Both the position numbers and the translations under genes were made by a program. Source: Caldanaerovirga acetigignens (lineage in GTDB: Bacteria > Bacillota > Thermosediminibacteria > Thermosediminibacterales > Thermosediminibacteraceae). Taken from it: DNA of 64,000 nucleotides. The notes below the pieces were generated by a model that made no database searches, was not told the DNA's origin, and saw only the letters and a list, made by a program, of their open reading frames with translations. Shown here piece after piece: positions 8,268 to 17,314 of this stretch (the first letter of the stretch is position 1; every line of letters starts with the position of its first letter). The DNA is taken from the NCBI RefSeq assembly GCF_900142995.1, contig NZ_FRCR01000001.1:186001-250000 (forward strand), in the 5' to 3' direction.

Positions 8268-9212
8268 ATGTTCCACACGGAGATATGCGATTTGCTCGGA
8301 ATTAAATATCCCATAATCCAAGGTGGGATGGCCTGGGTTGCAACTGCAGAATTGGCGGCGGCTACTTCAAATGCGGGAGGACTGGGCATTATAGGAGCTG
8401 GGAACGCTTCGCCCGAAATAGTAAGGCATGAAATAAAAAAGGTGAGAAACCTCACCGACAAACCCTTTGGAGTAAACGTGTATTTCATGTCTCCTTTCGT
8501 GGACGAAGTAATGGAGGTTATAATCGAAGAAAAGGTGCCCGTAATTACCACAGGAGCAGGGAATCCGGGGAAATACATACCCCGTTTGAAAGAAGCAGGG
8601 GTGAAAGTAATCCCGGTGGTGGCATCGGTGGCGCTGGCCCAAAGACTCGAGAAAACGGGCGTAGACGCGGTTATAGCTGAGGGGATGGAGTGCGGTGGCC
8701 ATATAGGGGAGATAACTACTATGGCGCTGGTCCCGCAGGTAGTTGATGCCGTAAAGATACCGGTGATAGCAGCCGGAGGTATAGCCGATGCCAGGGGGTT
8801 CCTGGCTGCTTTGGCCCTGGGGGCAAAGGGTGTACAGATGGGAACAAGATTCCTGTGTTCGGCAGAATGCACTATCCACGAAAATTACAAAAACGCAGTT
8901 TTGAGGGCCACTGACAGGAGCACGGTAGTTACAGGAAGACCCACGGGACACCCTGTCAGGGTGCTGAAAAACAAGCTGGCGAGGGAGTTCGAACTCCTTG
9001 AAAAGAAAGGTGCGGAAAAAGAAGAATACGAAGCATTGGGAACTGGAAGGCTGAAAGCTGCTGTTGAAGGCGATGCGGAATACGGTTCTTTAATGGCAGG
9101 ACAAATCGCCGGTTTAATAAACGATATAAAGCCTGTGAAGGAAATAATAGAGGAAATCATAGAAGGCGCTAAAAAGCTGCTGGATGATATGGTATCAAAG
9201 TGGAGGTATTGA
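8268..9212 (+). CDS. fabK: Enoyl-ACP reductase II (FabK), FMN-dependent
   Basis: 314 residues from ATG 8268, which has GGGGGAG six bases upstream; the in-frame ATG at 8232 would add 12 residues foreign to the family. FabK is a TIM-barrel flavoprotein of the nitronate monooxygenase/2-nitropropane dioxygenase group and catalyses the last reduction of each elongation cycle. Motifs: YPIIQGGMAWVATAELAAA, GMECGGHIGE, PVIAAGGIADARG and ALGAKGVQMGTRFL. Location between fabH and fabD separates it from the nitronate monooxygenase paralogues. No fabI is seen in the cluster. Confidence 0.93.
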   Translation: MFHTEICDLLGIKYPIIQGGMAWVATAELAAATSNAGGLGIIGAGNASPEIVRHEIKKVRNLTDKPFGVNVYFMSPFVDEVMEVIIEEKVPVITTGAGNPGKYIPRLKEAGVKVIPVVASVALAQRLEKTGVDAVIAEGMECGGHIGEITTMALVPQVVDAVKIPVIAAGGIADARGFLAALALGAKGVQMGTRFLCSAECTIHENYKNAVLRATDRSTVVTGRPTGHPVRVLKNKLAREFELLEKKGAEKEEYEALGTGRLKAAVEGDAEYGSLMAGQIAGLINDIKPVKEIIEEIIEGAKKLLDDMVSKWRY

Positions 9213-9215
9213 TCT

Positions 9216-10157
9216 ATGGGAAAAGTGGCTTTCTTGTTTGCGGGACAGGGCGCTCAGTACGTAGGTATGGGAATGGATCTTGTAAAAAACTTCGAAAGAG
9301 CCAAAAATGTCTTCAAAAAGGCAGATGAAGCTTTGGGCTATAGAATTTCCGATATATGCTTTTACGGACCCGAGGAAAAGTTAAAGGAGACCGCTAATAC
9401 TCAACCGGCCATATTGACCCATAGCCTGGCATGTTATTTTCTATTAAAAGAAGAAGGTATAGTGCCTGATGTGGTGGCGGGTTTGAGCCTTGGAGAATAT
9501 TCCGCACTGGTGGCTGCAGAGTCTCTGGACTTTGAGGATGCCGTGAGAGTAGTGAGAAAACGCGGGATTTACATGCAGGAAGCTGTGCCGTTAGGAGAGG
9601 GAACTATGGCGGCTATAATCGGCCTCGAAAGGCGGGTGGTTCTGGAAGTTTGCAAGCTTGCTTCCGATGAAGGAGTGGTAGAGGCGGCCAATTTCAACAG
9701 CCCCGACCAGACTGTAGTATCGGGTCATGTAAAGGCCGTGGAAAAAGCATTAAAGATAGCAAGAGAAAAAGGGGCTAAAAAGGCGGTTATGCTTCCGGTC
9801 AGTGCGCCTTTTCACTGCAGCCTGCTTAAACCTGCCGGAGAGAAACTGGGAAAAGAGCTGGAGAAAACAAATATAAAGCCGGCCAAAATTCCGGTCATTT
9901 CTAACGTGACGGCAGAGATAGTAAAGGACCCGGCGGCTATCAGGGAGCTTTTGATAAAACAGGTCAGCTCGCCGGTGCTGTGGGAAGACAGTGTCATTAA
10001 GATGAAAGAATTGGGAGTAGACACCTTCGTGGAATTAGGGCCGGGGAGAGCGCTTTCTGGCTTGGTGAAGAAAATCGACCGAAGCCTTACTACCTTAAAT
10101 GTAGAGGATTCTGAGTCCCTAGCCAACGTGATGAACTATTTTAGGGGGAATAGGTAA
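9216..10157 (+). CDS. fabD: Malonyl-CoA:ACP transacylase
   Basis: 313 residues. FabD moves malonyl from CoA to ACP. The N-terminal FAGQGAQYVGMG and the nucleophile elbow GLSLGEYS (Ser91) are visible. The usual His before the nucleophile (GHSxGE) is Leu here, a change I recall as common in clostridial FabD, so activity is not in doubt. The catalytic His is in SAPFHCSLL. Its TAA shares a base with the fabG ATG, indicating coupling. Confidence 0.95.
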   Translation: MGKVAFLFAGQGAQYVGMGMDLVKNFERAKNVFKKADEALGYRISDICFYGPEEKLKETANTQPAILTHSLACYFLLKEEGIVPDVVAGLSLGEYSALVAAESLDFEDAVRVVRKRGIYMQEAVPLGEGTMAAIIGLERRVVLEVCKLASDEGVVEAANFNSPDQTVVSGHVKAVEKALKIAREKGAKKAVMLPVSAPFHCSLLKPAGEKLGKELEKTNIKPAKIPVISNVTAEIVKDPAAIRELLIKQVSSPVLWEDSVIKMKELGVDTFVELGPGRALSGLVKKIDRSLTTLNVEDSESLANVMNYFRGNR

Positions 10158-10903
10158 TGGATTTGTCAGGCAAGGTTTGTTTGGTAACCGGAGGTTCTAG
10201 GGGGATAGGGAGAAGCATAAGTATTAAACTAGCTAGGCTTGGCGCAAAAGTGGTGATAAATTATAAGTCAAATGAAGAGCTTGCAAAAAAAGTGGTGTCG
10301 GAGATAGAGAGCCTAAATGGCGAAGCCTTAGCCTTTATGGCTGATGTAGCAGATTATGAAGAGGCTTCAAGAATGGTAGAGGAAATTTACGAGAAATTTG
10401 GCAGGATAGATATATTGGTAAACAACGCAGGCATAACAAGGGATGGACTTATACTTCGGATGAGCGAAAAAGACTGGGACGATGTGATAAACACCAACCT
10501 GAAAGGCATGTTCAACACCACCAAAAATGCGGTTAAGTATATGGTAAAGCAGCGCTGGGGAAGGATAATCAACATTTCTTCGGTGGTTGGCCTTTACGGC
10601 AACCCGGGGCAGGCTAATTACGCCGCTGCAAAGGCTGGAGTAATAGGATTTACGAAATCGCTAGCAAAAGAGCTGGGCAACAGGGGGATTACAGTAAACG
10701 CCATAGCACCTGGCTTTATAAGGACCGACATGACCGCCGAAATAATAGAGAAAAATCAAGAAACCTCAATTATCGAGAAAATCCCTCTAAGAAGGTTGGG
10801 CGAGCCTGATGACGTGGCAAATTTGGTGGTTTTCTTGGCTTCGGAAGAGTCAAATTATATAACAGGTCAGATTATCGCTATTGACGGTGGTCTCACTTTA
10901 TAA
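10157..10903 (+). CDS. fabG: 3-oxoacyl-ACP reductase FabG
   Basis: 248 residues, a classical short-chain dehydrogenase that reduces beta-ketoacyl-ACP with NADPH. The cofactor loop TGGSRGIGRSI, the NNAG motif (VNNAGITRDGL), the catalytic Ser (NISSVVG) and Tyr-x-x-x-Lys (NYAAAKAG) are all present, and the C-terminus ITGQIIAIDGGLTL is typical. The start codon overlaps the fabD stop. The 72-base gap to acpP holds no terminator. Confidence 0.96.
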   Translation: MDLSGKVCLVTGGSRGIGRSISIKLARLGAKVVINYKSNEELAKKVVSEIESLNGEALAFMADVADYEEASRMVEEIYEKFGRIDILVNNAGITRDGLILRMSEKDWDDVINTNLKGMFNTTKNAVKYMVKQRWGRIINISSVVGLYGNPGQANYAAAKAGVIGFTKSLAKELGNRGITVNAIAPGFIRTDMTAEIIEKNQETSIIEKIPLRRLGEPDDVANLVVFLASEESNYITGQIIAIDGGLTL

Positions 10904-10975
10904 TATTTTAGAATAAGGAATACACTAATGTAAGGTGGAAAGGACAATTTCACTCCATAGGAAGGGGGTGAATCG

Positions 10976-11209
10976 ATGGAAGTGCTAGAGAAAATAAAGA
11001 AGATTATTGCTGACCAATTGGGCATCGATGAGGATGAAGTGGTTCCCGAGGCTTCATTTATCGATGACCTGGGCGCGGACTCCTTGGACATCGTGGAATT
11101 GATCATGGCGTTTGAAGAAGAATTTGACCTAGAAATTCCCGATGAAGACGCCGAAAAGATAAAAACCGTTCAAGATGCTGTTGATTACATAAAAAACCGT
11201 ATCTCATAA
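10976..11209 (+). CDS. acpP: Acyl carrier protein
   Basis: 77 residues, acidic. The phosphopantetheine attachment site is Ser36 in the DSL motif ([11 protein letters not shown]). ACP carries growing acyl chains for the enzymes encoded around it. A strong Shine-Dalgarno (GGAAGGGGGTGA) and a stable hairpin after the gene fit a need for far more ACP than enzyme. Encoded between fabG and fabF as in many Bacillota. Confidence 0.97.
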   Translation: MEVLEKIKKIIADQLGIDEDEVVPEASFIDDLGADSLDIVELIMAFEEEFDLEIPDEDAEKIKTVQDAVDYIKNRIS

Positions 11210-11218
11210 AGTCTATTC

Positions 11219-11249
11219 GTAAGTCCCGTGATACCGTCGCGGGACTTAC
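11219..11249 (+). terminator. Hairpin between acpP and fabF (partial terminator or mRNA stabiliser)
   Basis: A perfect 10-bp stem (GTAAGTCCCG at 11219-11228, CGGGACTTAC at 11240-11249) with an 11-base loop. Only three T follow, so full termination is doubtful; it more likely gives attenuation or protects the acpP 3' end from exonucleases. Confidence 0.6.
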
Positions 11250-11282
11250 TTTGAATACAGCAAGGTTTGGAGGAGAATAATA

Positions 11283-12527
11283 ATGGAAAAACGAAGAGTG
11301 GTTGTTACAGGTTTAGGGGTCATTTCTCCTGTCGGCACTGGAAAGGATAAGTTTTGGAATTCCCTTTTGGAAGGAAAATCAGGCATTGATTATATTACGC
11401 GTTTCGAGTGCGATGATTTTCCTACGAGGATTGCTGGGGAAGTAAAAGATTATAACCCGGAAGAATTTATCGAAAAAAAAGAATTAAAAAGGCTTGATAG
11501 GTTTACTCAATTTTCCATAGGGGCTGCAAAAATGGCAATAGATGATGCAAGACTGGACATCGAAGCGCTCGATACCACGAGGATGGGAGTGGTAATGGGG
11601 TGCGGCATAGGGGGCATAGAGACCTGGGAAGAACAGCACAGAGTTTTGCTGGATAAAGGCAACAAGCGCGTGAGCCCCTTTTTCATACCTATGCTAATTT
11701 CCAATATGGCATCGGGACAGATTTCAATGTTTTTTAACCTTAAAGGACCAAATTTTACTGTGACTACTGCCTGCGCCTCAGGTACCACCGCTATTGGCCA
11801 AGCGTTCAGGATGCTTCAAAACGGCGAAGCGGACGTTATACTAGCAGGGGGAGCCGAAGCGCCCGTAACACCGCTTGCCCTTGCAGGGTTTTCTGCAATG
11901 AAAGCACTTTCTACCAGAAATGAGGAACCAGCAAAGGCAAGCAGGCCCTTTGATAGAGAAAGGGATGGATTTGTAATGGGTGAGGGCGCTGGGGTATTGG
12001 TGTTGGAAACATTGGAACATGCAAAAAAACGGGGTGCCCTTATTTACGCGGAAATATTGGGCTATGGAGCTACCGCCGATGCATATCACCTTACACAGCC
12101 GGCACCAGAAGGAGAAGGAACGAAGAGGGCAATGCTGGCTGCTATAGAAGACGCCGGGATTAAACCTGAAGAAGTAGATTATATTAACGCTCACGGCACT
12201 TCGACCCCTCTCAATGACAAATTCGAAACTCTGGCTATAAAGAGCGTCTTCGGGGAACATGCATACAAACTCTTGATTAGCTCTACAAAATCCATGACGG
12301 GACACTTGTTGGGAGCTGCTGGAGCCGTAGAAGCGATAGCTACAGTGTTGACAGTTTATTCTGACGAAGTCCATCCGACCATAAATTATGAGATACCAGA
12401 TCCGGATTGCGATTTGAACTATGTACCTAATATTTCGATGAAGAGAAAAGTAAATTACGCCCTTTCAAATTCGATGGGATTTGGAGGCCACAACGCCACT
12501 ATACTAATAGGAAAAGTGCAGGATTAG
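11283..12527 (+). CDS. fabF: 3-oxoacyl-ACP synthase II (FabF)
   Basis: 414 residues. FabF elongates acyl-ACP with malonyl-ACP. The Cys-His-His triad is visible: Cys164 in TTACASGTTAIG, His in NAHGTSTPLND and His in STKSMTGHLLGAAGA. A GGAGGAG sequence precedes the ATG. It ends the fatty-acid cluster; no fabZ or acetyl-CoA carboxylase genes are in the window, so those must be elsewhere. Confidence 0.96.
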   Translation: MEKRRVVVTGLGVISPVGTGKDKFWNSLLEGKSGIDYITRFECDDFPTRIAGEVKDYNPEEFIEKKELKRLDRFTQFSIGAAKMAIDDARLDIEALDTTRMGVVMGCGIGGIETWEEQHRVLLDKGNKRVSPFFIPMLISNMASGQISMFFNLKGPNFTVTTACASGTTAIGQAFRMLQNGEADVILAGGAEAPVTPLALAGFSAMKALSTRNEEPAKASRPFDRERDGFVMGEGAGVLVLETLEHAKKRGALIYAEILGYGATADAYHLTQPAPEGEGTKRAMLAAIEDAGIKPEEVDYINAHGTSTPLNDKFETLAIKSVFGEHAYKLLISSTKSMTGHLLGAAGAVEAIATVLTVYSDEVHPTINYEIPDPDCDLNYVPNISMKRKVNYALSNSMGFGGHNATILIGKVQD

Positions 12528-12548
12528 CTTTTGTAAAGAGGTTTTATG

Positions 12549-13274
12549 ATGGTTATTGATGAAAAAAGGAAAGAACAATTAAGAAAACTAGAGGAAATCC
12601 TTGGGGTAAATTTTGAGAATGTGAATATATTAAACCAAGCTTTGATTCATCCATCTTATGCTTACGAGAGGGGTTTGCCTCATAATGTGCATAACCAAAG
12701 ACTTGAATTTTTAGGAGATGCAGTGTTAGAATTAATAATAAGCGAATGGATTTATAAGGAATACCCGAACTACACTGAAGGAGAATTGACGAAATTTCGA
12801 GCGCTCCTCGTTTGTGAAGAGAGCTTGGCAGCGCTTTCACGCGAGCTGAATTTGGGGGATTACCTGATAATAGGGAAAGGTGAAGAGGTTACCGGGGGCA
12901 GAAAAAAAGAATCGCTCCTCGCCGATGCCTTTGAGGCACTTGTAGGTGCTATGTACCTTGATAGGGGCATGGAGGTTGTTTCGAACTTCATTAAAGACAA
13001 ATTTAAAAGCGTCGTGGCAAAGGCTGAGGCGGGTAAATTGTCAAACGATTATAAGACCTTTCTCCAGGAGATGCTGCAGAGGATATCGCCCGACAAAATA
13101 ACTTATAATGTAGTAAAAGAGGAAGGACCAGATCACGACAAGACCTTCTTTGTAGAAGTTACCTGGAAGGATAACGTGTTGGGAAAAGGATGCGGCAAAA
13201 GCAAGAAGGAAGCAGAACAGGATGCAGCAAAAGCGGCGATACGATTCTTAAAAAACAGAAATATAATAAAATGA
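12549..13274 (+). CDS. rnc: Ribonuclease III
   Basis: 241 residues from ATG 12549; an ATG at 12546 is equally in frame but leaves only four bases after AAAGAGG. RNase III cleaves double-stranded RNA in rRNA processing and mRNA turnover. The catalytic signature NQRLEFLGDAVLELIISEW and the second acidic cluster (LLADAFEALVGAMYLD) are intact, followed by a double-stranded RNA-binding domain at about 165-235 ending GKSKKEAEQDAAKAAIRFL. It precedes smc and ftsY as in Bacillus, with spoVS inserted between. Confidence 0.95.
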   Translation: MVIDEKRKEQLRKLEEILGVNFENVNILNQALIHPSYAYERGLPHNVHNQRLEFLGDAVLELIISEWIYKEYPNYTEGELTKFRALLVCEESLAALSRELNLGDYLIIGKGEEVTGGRKKESLLADAFEALVGAMYLDRGMEVVSNFIKDKFKSVVAKAEAGKLSNDYKTFLQEMLQRISPDKITYNVVKEEGPDHDKTFFVEVTWKDNVLGKGCGKSKKEAEQDAAKAAIRFLKNRNIIK

Positions 13275-13289
13275 TATTGTAATCTTAGA

Positions 13290-13314
13290 AGGAATTTTGT
13301 GTAACTTATAGAAT
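13290..13314 (+). promoter_or_regulatory. Candidate sigma-H promoter of spoVS
   Basis: AGGAATT at 13290-13296 and GAAT at 13311-13314 are spaced by 14 bases, matching the sigma-H pattern (RnAGGAwww, RnnGAAT) and the spacing I recall for Bacillus spoVG. In B. subtilis spoVS is sigma-H dependent. No good sigma-A promoter is seen in the same spacer. Confidence 0.65.
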
Positions 13315-13350
13315 ATATTAAATAAAAAAAATTAAGGGGGTATATGTAGA

Positions 13351-13611
13351 ATGGAAGTACTAAAAGTATCAGCTCAATCAAAACCCAAGGCCGTTGCTGG
13401 TGCTCTGGCAGCTGTCCTGAGGGAGAAGGGAGTAGCTGAGCTTCAGGCGGTGGGAGCTGGAGCCGTAAACCAAGCTGTAAAGGCAATTGCAATTACCAGA
13501 GGTTTTGTGGCTCCCAATGGTATCGACTTGGTTACTGTGCCTGCTTTTGCAGAGATTGAAATTGATGGTGAAGAAAGAACAGCAATTAAATTTATAGTAG
13601 AACCCCGCTAA
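13351..13611 (+). CDS. spoVS: Stage V sporulation protein S
   Basis: 86 residues, the exact family length, matching SpoVS throughout (start MEVLKVSAQSKPKAVAGALA, end ERTAIKFIVEPR). SpoVS is a small Alba-like nucleic-acid-binding protein affecting septation and spore coat/core maturation. A strong AAGGGGGT lies upstream. It is a single-gene unit, with a sigma-H-type promoter before and a strong terminator after. Its presence supports a spore-forming organism. Confidence 0.96.
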   Translation: MEVLKVSAQSKPKAVAGALAAVLREKGVAELQAVGAGAVNQAVKAIAITRGFVAPNGIDLVTVPAFAEIEIDGEERTAIKFIVEPR

Positions 13612-13635
13612 GATTGTGAAGTTATGATGGAATGA

Positions 13636-13670
13636 AATACCTGTCTTTTCTAAGACAGGTATTTTTATTT
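13636..13670 (+). terminator. Rho-independent terminator after spoVS
   Basis: A perfect 12-bp stem (AATACCTGTCTT at 13636-13647, AAGACAGGTATT at 13652-13663) with a four-base loop TTCT, followed by a T-rich tail. It isolates spoVS from smc. Confidence 0.85.
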
Positions 13671-13681
13671 GCCTGTTTGTA

Positions 13682-13690
13682 TGGTAAAAT
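13682..13690 (+). promoter_or_regulatory. Candidate extended -10 promoter for smc
   Basis: TGGTAAAAT is a TGn-extended -10 (TAAAAT at 13685-13690) located after the spoVS terminator and 50 bases before smc. No good -35 lies at the right distance, as allowed for extended -10 promoters. Confidence 0.4.
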
Positions 13691-13739
13691 CAAAAGGGTA
13701 AAAAGGTCAACCTAAGAGAAAGAAGGAGGTTTGCCTTTT

Positions 13740-16700
13740 TTGTACCTGAAGAAAATTGAAATTCACGGTTTTAAATCTTTTGCGGACAGGACGGAAATAG
13801 AATTTGAGCCAGGAATCAACGCCATAATCGGGCCGAATGGCAGTGGAAAAAGCAACATTACCGATGCTGTAAGATGGGTTTTGGGTGAACAAAGCATTAA
13901 AACTTTAAGAGGGTCAAAATTGGAAGATGTCATTTTTGCAGGCAGCCAGAAAAGAAAACCCATGGGTATGGCAGAGGTCTCTGTAGTCCTGGACAACTCG
14001 GATTATCTTCTTCCCCTGGAATATTCAGAGGTTTGCATAACCCGAAGGACGTTCCGTTCGGGAGAAAGCGAATTTTATTTAAACAAAGTTCCTTGCAGGT
14101 TAAAGGACATACAGGAGCTTTTCATGGATACCGGTATAGGGAAAGACGGTTATTCGATAATAAGCCAGGGAGAAGTAGATGAATTTTTGACGGCAAGACC
14201 TGAAGAAAGAAGGCTGATTTTCGAGGAAACAGCAGGCATTATGAAACATAAAGTAAGGAAAAAAGAGGCGGAAAAAAAGCTCGAAGAAACAATGGCGAAT
14301 TTGGCCAGGGTAGACGACATTTTGTCGGAAATAAAAGTACAGGTGGATGCGTTGTATGTTCAGAGGATGAAGGCGTTGGAATATAAGAAATTGACGGAAA
14401 GGCAAAAGTTATTGGAGGTTAATTTGCTCCTTATAGAATATGAAAAAATAAGTCAAAAATTGATAAAAATAGAGGAAGCGCTAACAAAAGAGGAAACTGC
14501 CTTGTCAGAAATAAAAAATAAAAGAGCATATATAGAAAATAGGATGGTTAGAGTCAAGGAAGAACTTCAAAAAATAAAAGGAGAATACGAAAAACTTAAA
14601 GCAGAGTTTTATGATAAAAGGACAAAGAAAATAGAACTGGAAAAAGAAAAAAAGTGGCAGGAAGAAAGATTGCTAAAGCTGGAAGAAGAATTGGACGTTA
14701 CCGCTCAGAAGCTTGATATATTGAAAACCAAATTGGATGGTGCAAAAAAGCAGTTCTGTGATAATTTAGAAAAACTAGAGCAAAAGGTAAAAGAGATTAA
14801 CAAAAATAATATTCAATTGCGAAAAAAGGAAGAAGAGTTGGCAAGGTTGAAAAGCGGTATAAAAGAAAGGCAGCAGGAAATGGAAAACATAAAAGGTGAT
14901 ATGATAGACTTTCTGAATTCCGCTTCGAAGACAAAAAATACCATTGTAAGGTTAAGTGCGATGAAAAGCAATCTTAAGAAGCGTTTGACTCAGATTGACC
15001 AGGATTTGAAAGGCATAAAAGAGGCCAATTCTCTTACATTGCGGGAACTGGAGAATGAGGAAAAAAAGCTGTCCGATATCAGGAGAAAAATAGAGAAAAT
15101 CAACGAAAAAATCGAATTGGAAAAAAGAAATTTGAAAAAAAATACCTTCGAATACCATGAGAACAGCAGGTTGTTGCAACAAAAAATTATATCTTATAAC
15201 GAATTAAAATCTCAGTATAAAATATTGAAAGAAGTAAATCAAAACTATGAAGGTTACCAACAAGGTGTAAAAAATCTTCTCTCCCATCTAAGATCTGGGA
15301 GGACTTACATAGAGGGCATTTACGGTACTGTGGCAGAAATAATAAAAGTGAGTGAAAGGTTTGAAACTGCTATCGAATCAGCGTTAGGAGGAGCAATACA
15401 AAATGTGGTATGTGAAAACGAAAAAATCGCAAAAAGGGCTATTGAGTACTTAAAAAAGTATAACCTTGGCCGTGTCACATTTCTCCCCCTTTCATCAGTG
15501 CGCCTGAGGATCTTGGCCCCTCATGAAAAGTGGATTCTTGATCATACCGGCTGTTTAGGCGTAGCCTGTGAATTAATAAATTATGACGAAAAGTTCAAGC
15601 CGGTCTTAATTCATCTGTTGGGCAGGGTAATAGTAGCTGAGGATGTGGATAAAGCTCTTGAGATTGCGAAAAAAACCGATTTTGGCCTTAAAGTAGTAAC
15701 TTTAGAAGGAGAGATAATAAATCCTGGAGGTTCAATAACGGGGGGAAGCATAAAGAAAGCAAGTTTTATCTTGACCAAAAAAAGGGAATTTGAAGAGATT
15801 AAGGAGAAAATTATTAAAGAAGAAGCGAAAATTTATGAGTTAAAAAACAAAATTGCTGGATTAGAAGAAGGAATCCGAGACACTCAAAAATCCGTCGATG
15901 AATTAGGAAAAATCCTAAGTTCCTGCAATGCTGATCTAGCAGCGCAAGAAAGGGAAATAGCGGGGAAAAAAGGACTTTTACGAGAGCGGCAGGAAAGGGA
16001 AAAAATTTTAAATCTCGAAAAAAGACAAATAGAGGAAGAATTAAGAGAGATAGAACAAGAAATCGATAAAGTGGAAAGGGATAGAAATTCTATCGAGGAA
16101 GAAAGCAGGGAACGGGAGCGCAAACTCGAGAATTTAAAACGAGAAATAGAGGAAAGGTTAAAGTCAATGGAGGCTATCGAAAAGGAAGTAAAGGACTTGA
16201 GGATACTTTTGAATGGATTAAAGCAAGAAGAATTGAGTTTAAAGTATCAGATTCAAAATTTAGAGCAGAATGTAAGCGAATGGGAAAAACAGCAAAATGA
16301 ACTAGTAAATATTATGGGCAAGCTAGAGCAAGAAATCGCCTCTACTTCAAGCAAGATAAACAAAATAGAAATTTGTTTAAAAGGCTTATTGCAAGAACAG
16401 GACGATTTAAAGAAAGTCATTGAAAACCTCGAGTACGACAAGACAAAACTTGAAGACGAAATAGATGCTTTGGCGAAAAATCTGGCCGATATTGAGAGGG
16501 AGGAAAGAAGAAGGGAGGTTTCCTTGAGCGAAGCAAAAGTAAAGCAGGCTTCGCTAAAGGTTGAGGTAGAGCATATAGTAAAGACTCTCGAGGAAAGATA
16601 TTCTCTTTCTTTAAAAAGTGCAATGGATTTAAGACAAAATACTTCAGATGGCGAAAGAATAAAGGAGGAGCTTTTTTCAATTAAAAATAAAATTGAAAGG

Positions 16701-17300
16701 CTCGGCGCGGTAAACATGAGTGCTATCGAGGATTACGAAAATTTGAAATCAAGATACGACTTTATGAAAGTCCAAAGGGATGATCTTTTGGATGCCAAGA
16801 GGAAACTCGACGATCTTATCGATGATTTGACAAAAACTATGGAAGAGATGTTTTTGGAAGCCTTCAAAAAGATAAAGGAGGAATTTCAAAAGGTCTTTGC
16901 CGAGCTTTTCGGGGGTGGCAAGGCGGAATTAATTTTGACGGATGAATCGAAACCTCTTGAGGCAGGTATTGAAATAGCAGTCCAGCCGCCCGGGAAAAAA
17001 CTGCAAAATCTGTCGCTACTTTCTGGAGGAGAAAGGGCTCTTGCGGCAATAGCACTGCTTTTTTCTATATTGAATATCAAATCAACGCCCTTTTGTATTT
17101 TGGATGAGATAGAGGCAGCCTTAGACGATGCCAACATAGATCGATTTACCCGTTATTTGAAAAAGATATCCGAACATACCCAGGTGATAATAATCACCCA
17201 CAGGAAAGGCACGATGGAAGTGGCTGATGCTCTTTACGGTATAACCATGGAAGAAACGGCGGTATCTAAATTGATTGCCGTTAAATTGGAAGAAGAATAG
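13740..17300 (+). CDS. smc: Chromosome segregation protein SMC
   Basis: 1186 residues from TTG 13740 (MYLKKIEIHGFKSFADRTE). The TTG at 13731 directly abuts AAGGAGGT and cannot be used efficiently; 13740 has proper spacing. The head has Walker A GPNGSGKSNI near residue 32, the signature LLSGGERALAAIALLFS and Walker B PFCILDEIEAALDD near the C-terminus. Two long coiled coils flank a hinge at about 510-680 (EGIYGTVAEIIKV to GGSITGGS). It works with ScpA/ScpB to condense and separate chromosomes. ftsY follows after 14 bases. Confidence 0.97.
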   Translation: MYLKKIEIHGFKSFADRTEIEFEPGINAIIGPNGSGKSNITDAVRWVLGEQSIKTLRGSKLEDVIFAGSQKRKPMGMAEVSVVLDNSDYLLPLEYSEVCITRRTFRSGESEFYLNKVPCRLKDIQELFMDTGIGKDGYSIISQGEVDEFLTARPEERRLIFEETAGIMKHKVRKKEAEKKLEETMANLARVDDILSEIKVQVDALYVQRMKALEYKKLTERQKLLEVNLLLIEYEKISQKLIKIEEALTKEETALSEIKNKRAYIENRMVRVKEELQKIKGEYEKLKAEFYDKRTKKIELEKEKKWQEERLLKLEEELDVTAQKLDILKTKLDGAKKQFCDNLEKLEQKVKEINKNNIQLRKKEEELARLKSGIKERQQEMENIKGDMIDFLNSASKTKNTIVRLSAMKSNLKKRLTQIDQDLKGIKEANSLTLRELENEEKKLSDIRRKIEKINEKIELEKRNLKKNTFEYHENSRLLQQKIISYNELKSQYKILKEVNQNYEGYQQGVKNLLSHLRSGRTYIEGIYGTVAEIIKVSERFETAIESALGGAIQNVVCENEKIAKRAIEYLKKYNLGRVTFLPLSSVRLRILAPHEKWILDHTGCLGVACELINYDEKFKPVLIHLLGRVIVAEDVDKALEIAKKTDFGLKVVTLEGEIINPGGSITGGSIKKASFILTKKREFEEIKEKIIKEEAKIYELKNKIAGLEEGIRDTQKSVDELGKILSSCNADLAAQEREIAGKKGLLRERQEREKILNLEKRQIEEELREIEQEIDKVERDRNSIEEESRERERKLENLKREIEERLKSMEAIEKEVKDLRILLNGLKQEELSLKYQIQNLEQNVSEWEKQQNELVNIMGKLEQEIASTSSKINKIEICLKGLLQEQDDLKKVIENLEYDKTKLEDEIDALAKNLADIEREERRREVSLSEAKVKQASLKVEVEHIVKTLEERYSLSLKSAMDLRQNTSDGERIKEELFSIKNKIERLGAVNMSAIEDYENLKSRYDFMKVQRDDLLDAKRKLDDLIDDLTKTMEEMFLEAFKKIKEEFQKVFAELFGGGKAELILTDESKPLEAGIEIAVQPPGKKLQNLSLLSGGERALAAIALLFSILNIKSTPFCILDEIEAALDDANIDRFTRYLKKISEHTQVIIITHRKGTMEVADALYGITMEETAVSKLIAVKLEEE

Positions 17301-17314
17301 AAAGGGGTAGGGCA

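Noticed and set aside
8210-8951. Long minus-strand open frames opposite fabK (220 and 194 codons)
   Set aside because: Both are antisense to a well-supported FabK, low in recognisable motifs, and overlap each other; they are codon-bias shadows.
10876-10904. Possible promoter before acpP (TTGACG and TATAAT)
   Set aside because: The hexamers are only 12 bases apart, too short for sigma-A; TTGACG is part of conserved fabG coding sequence.
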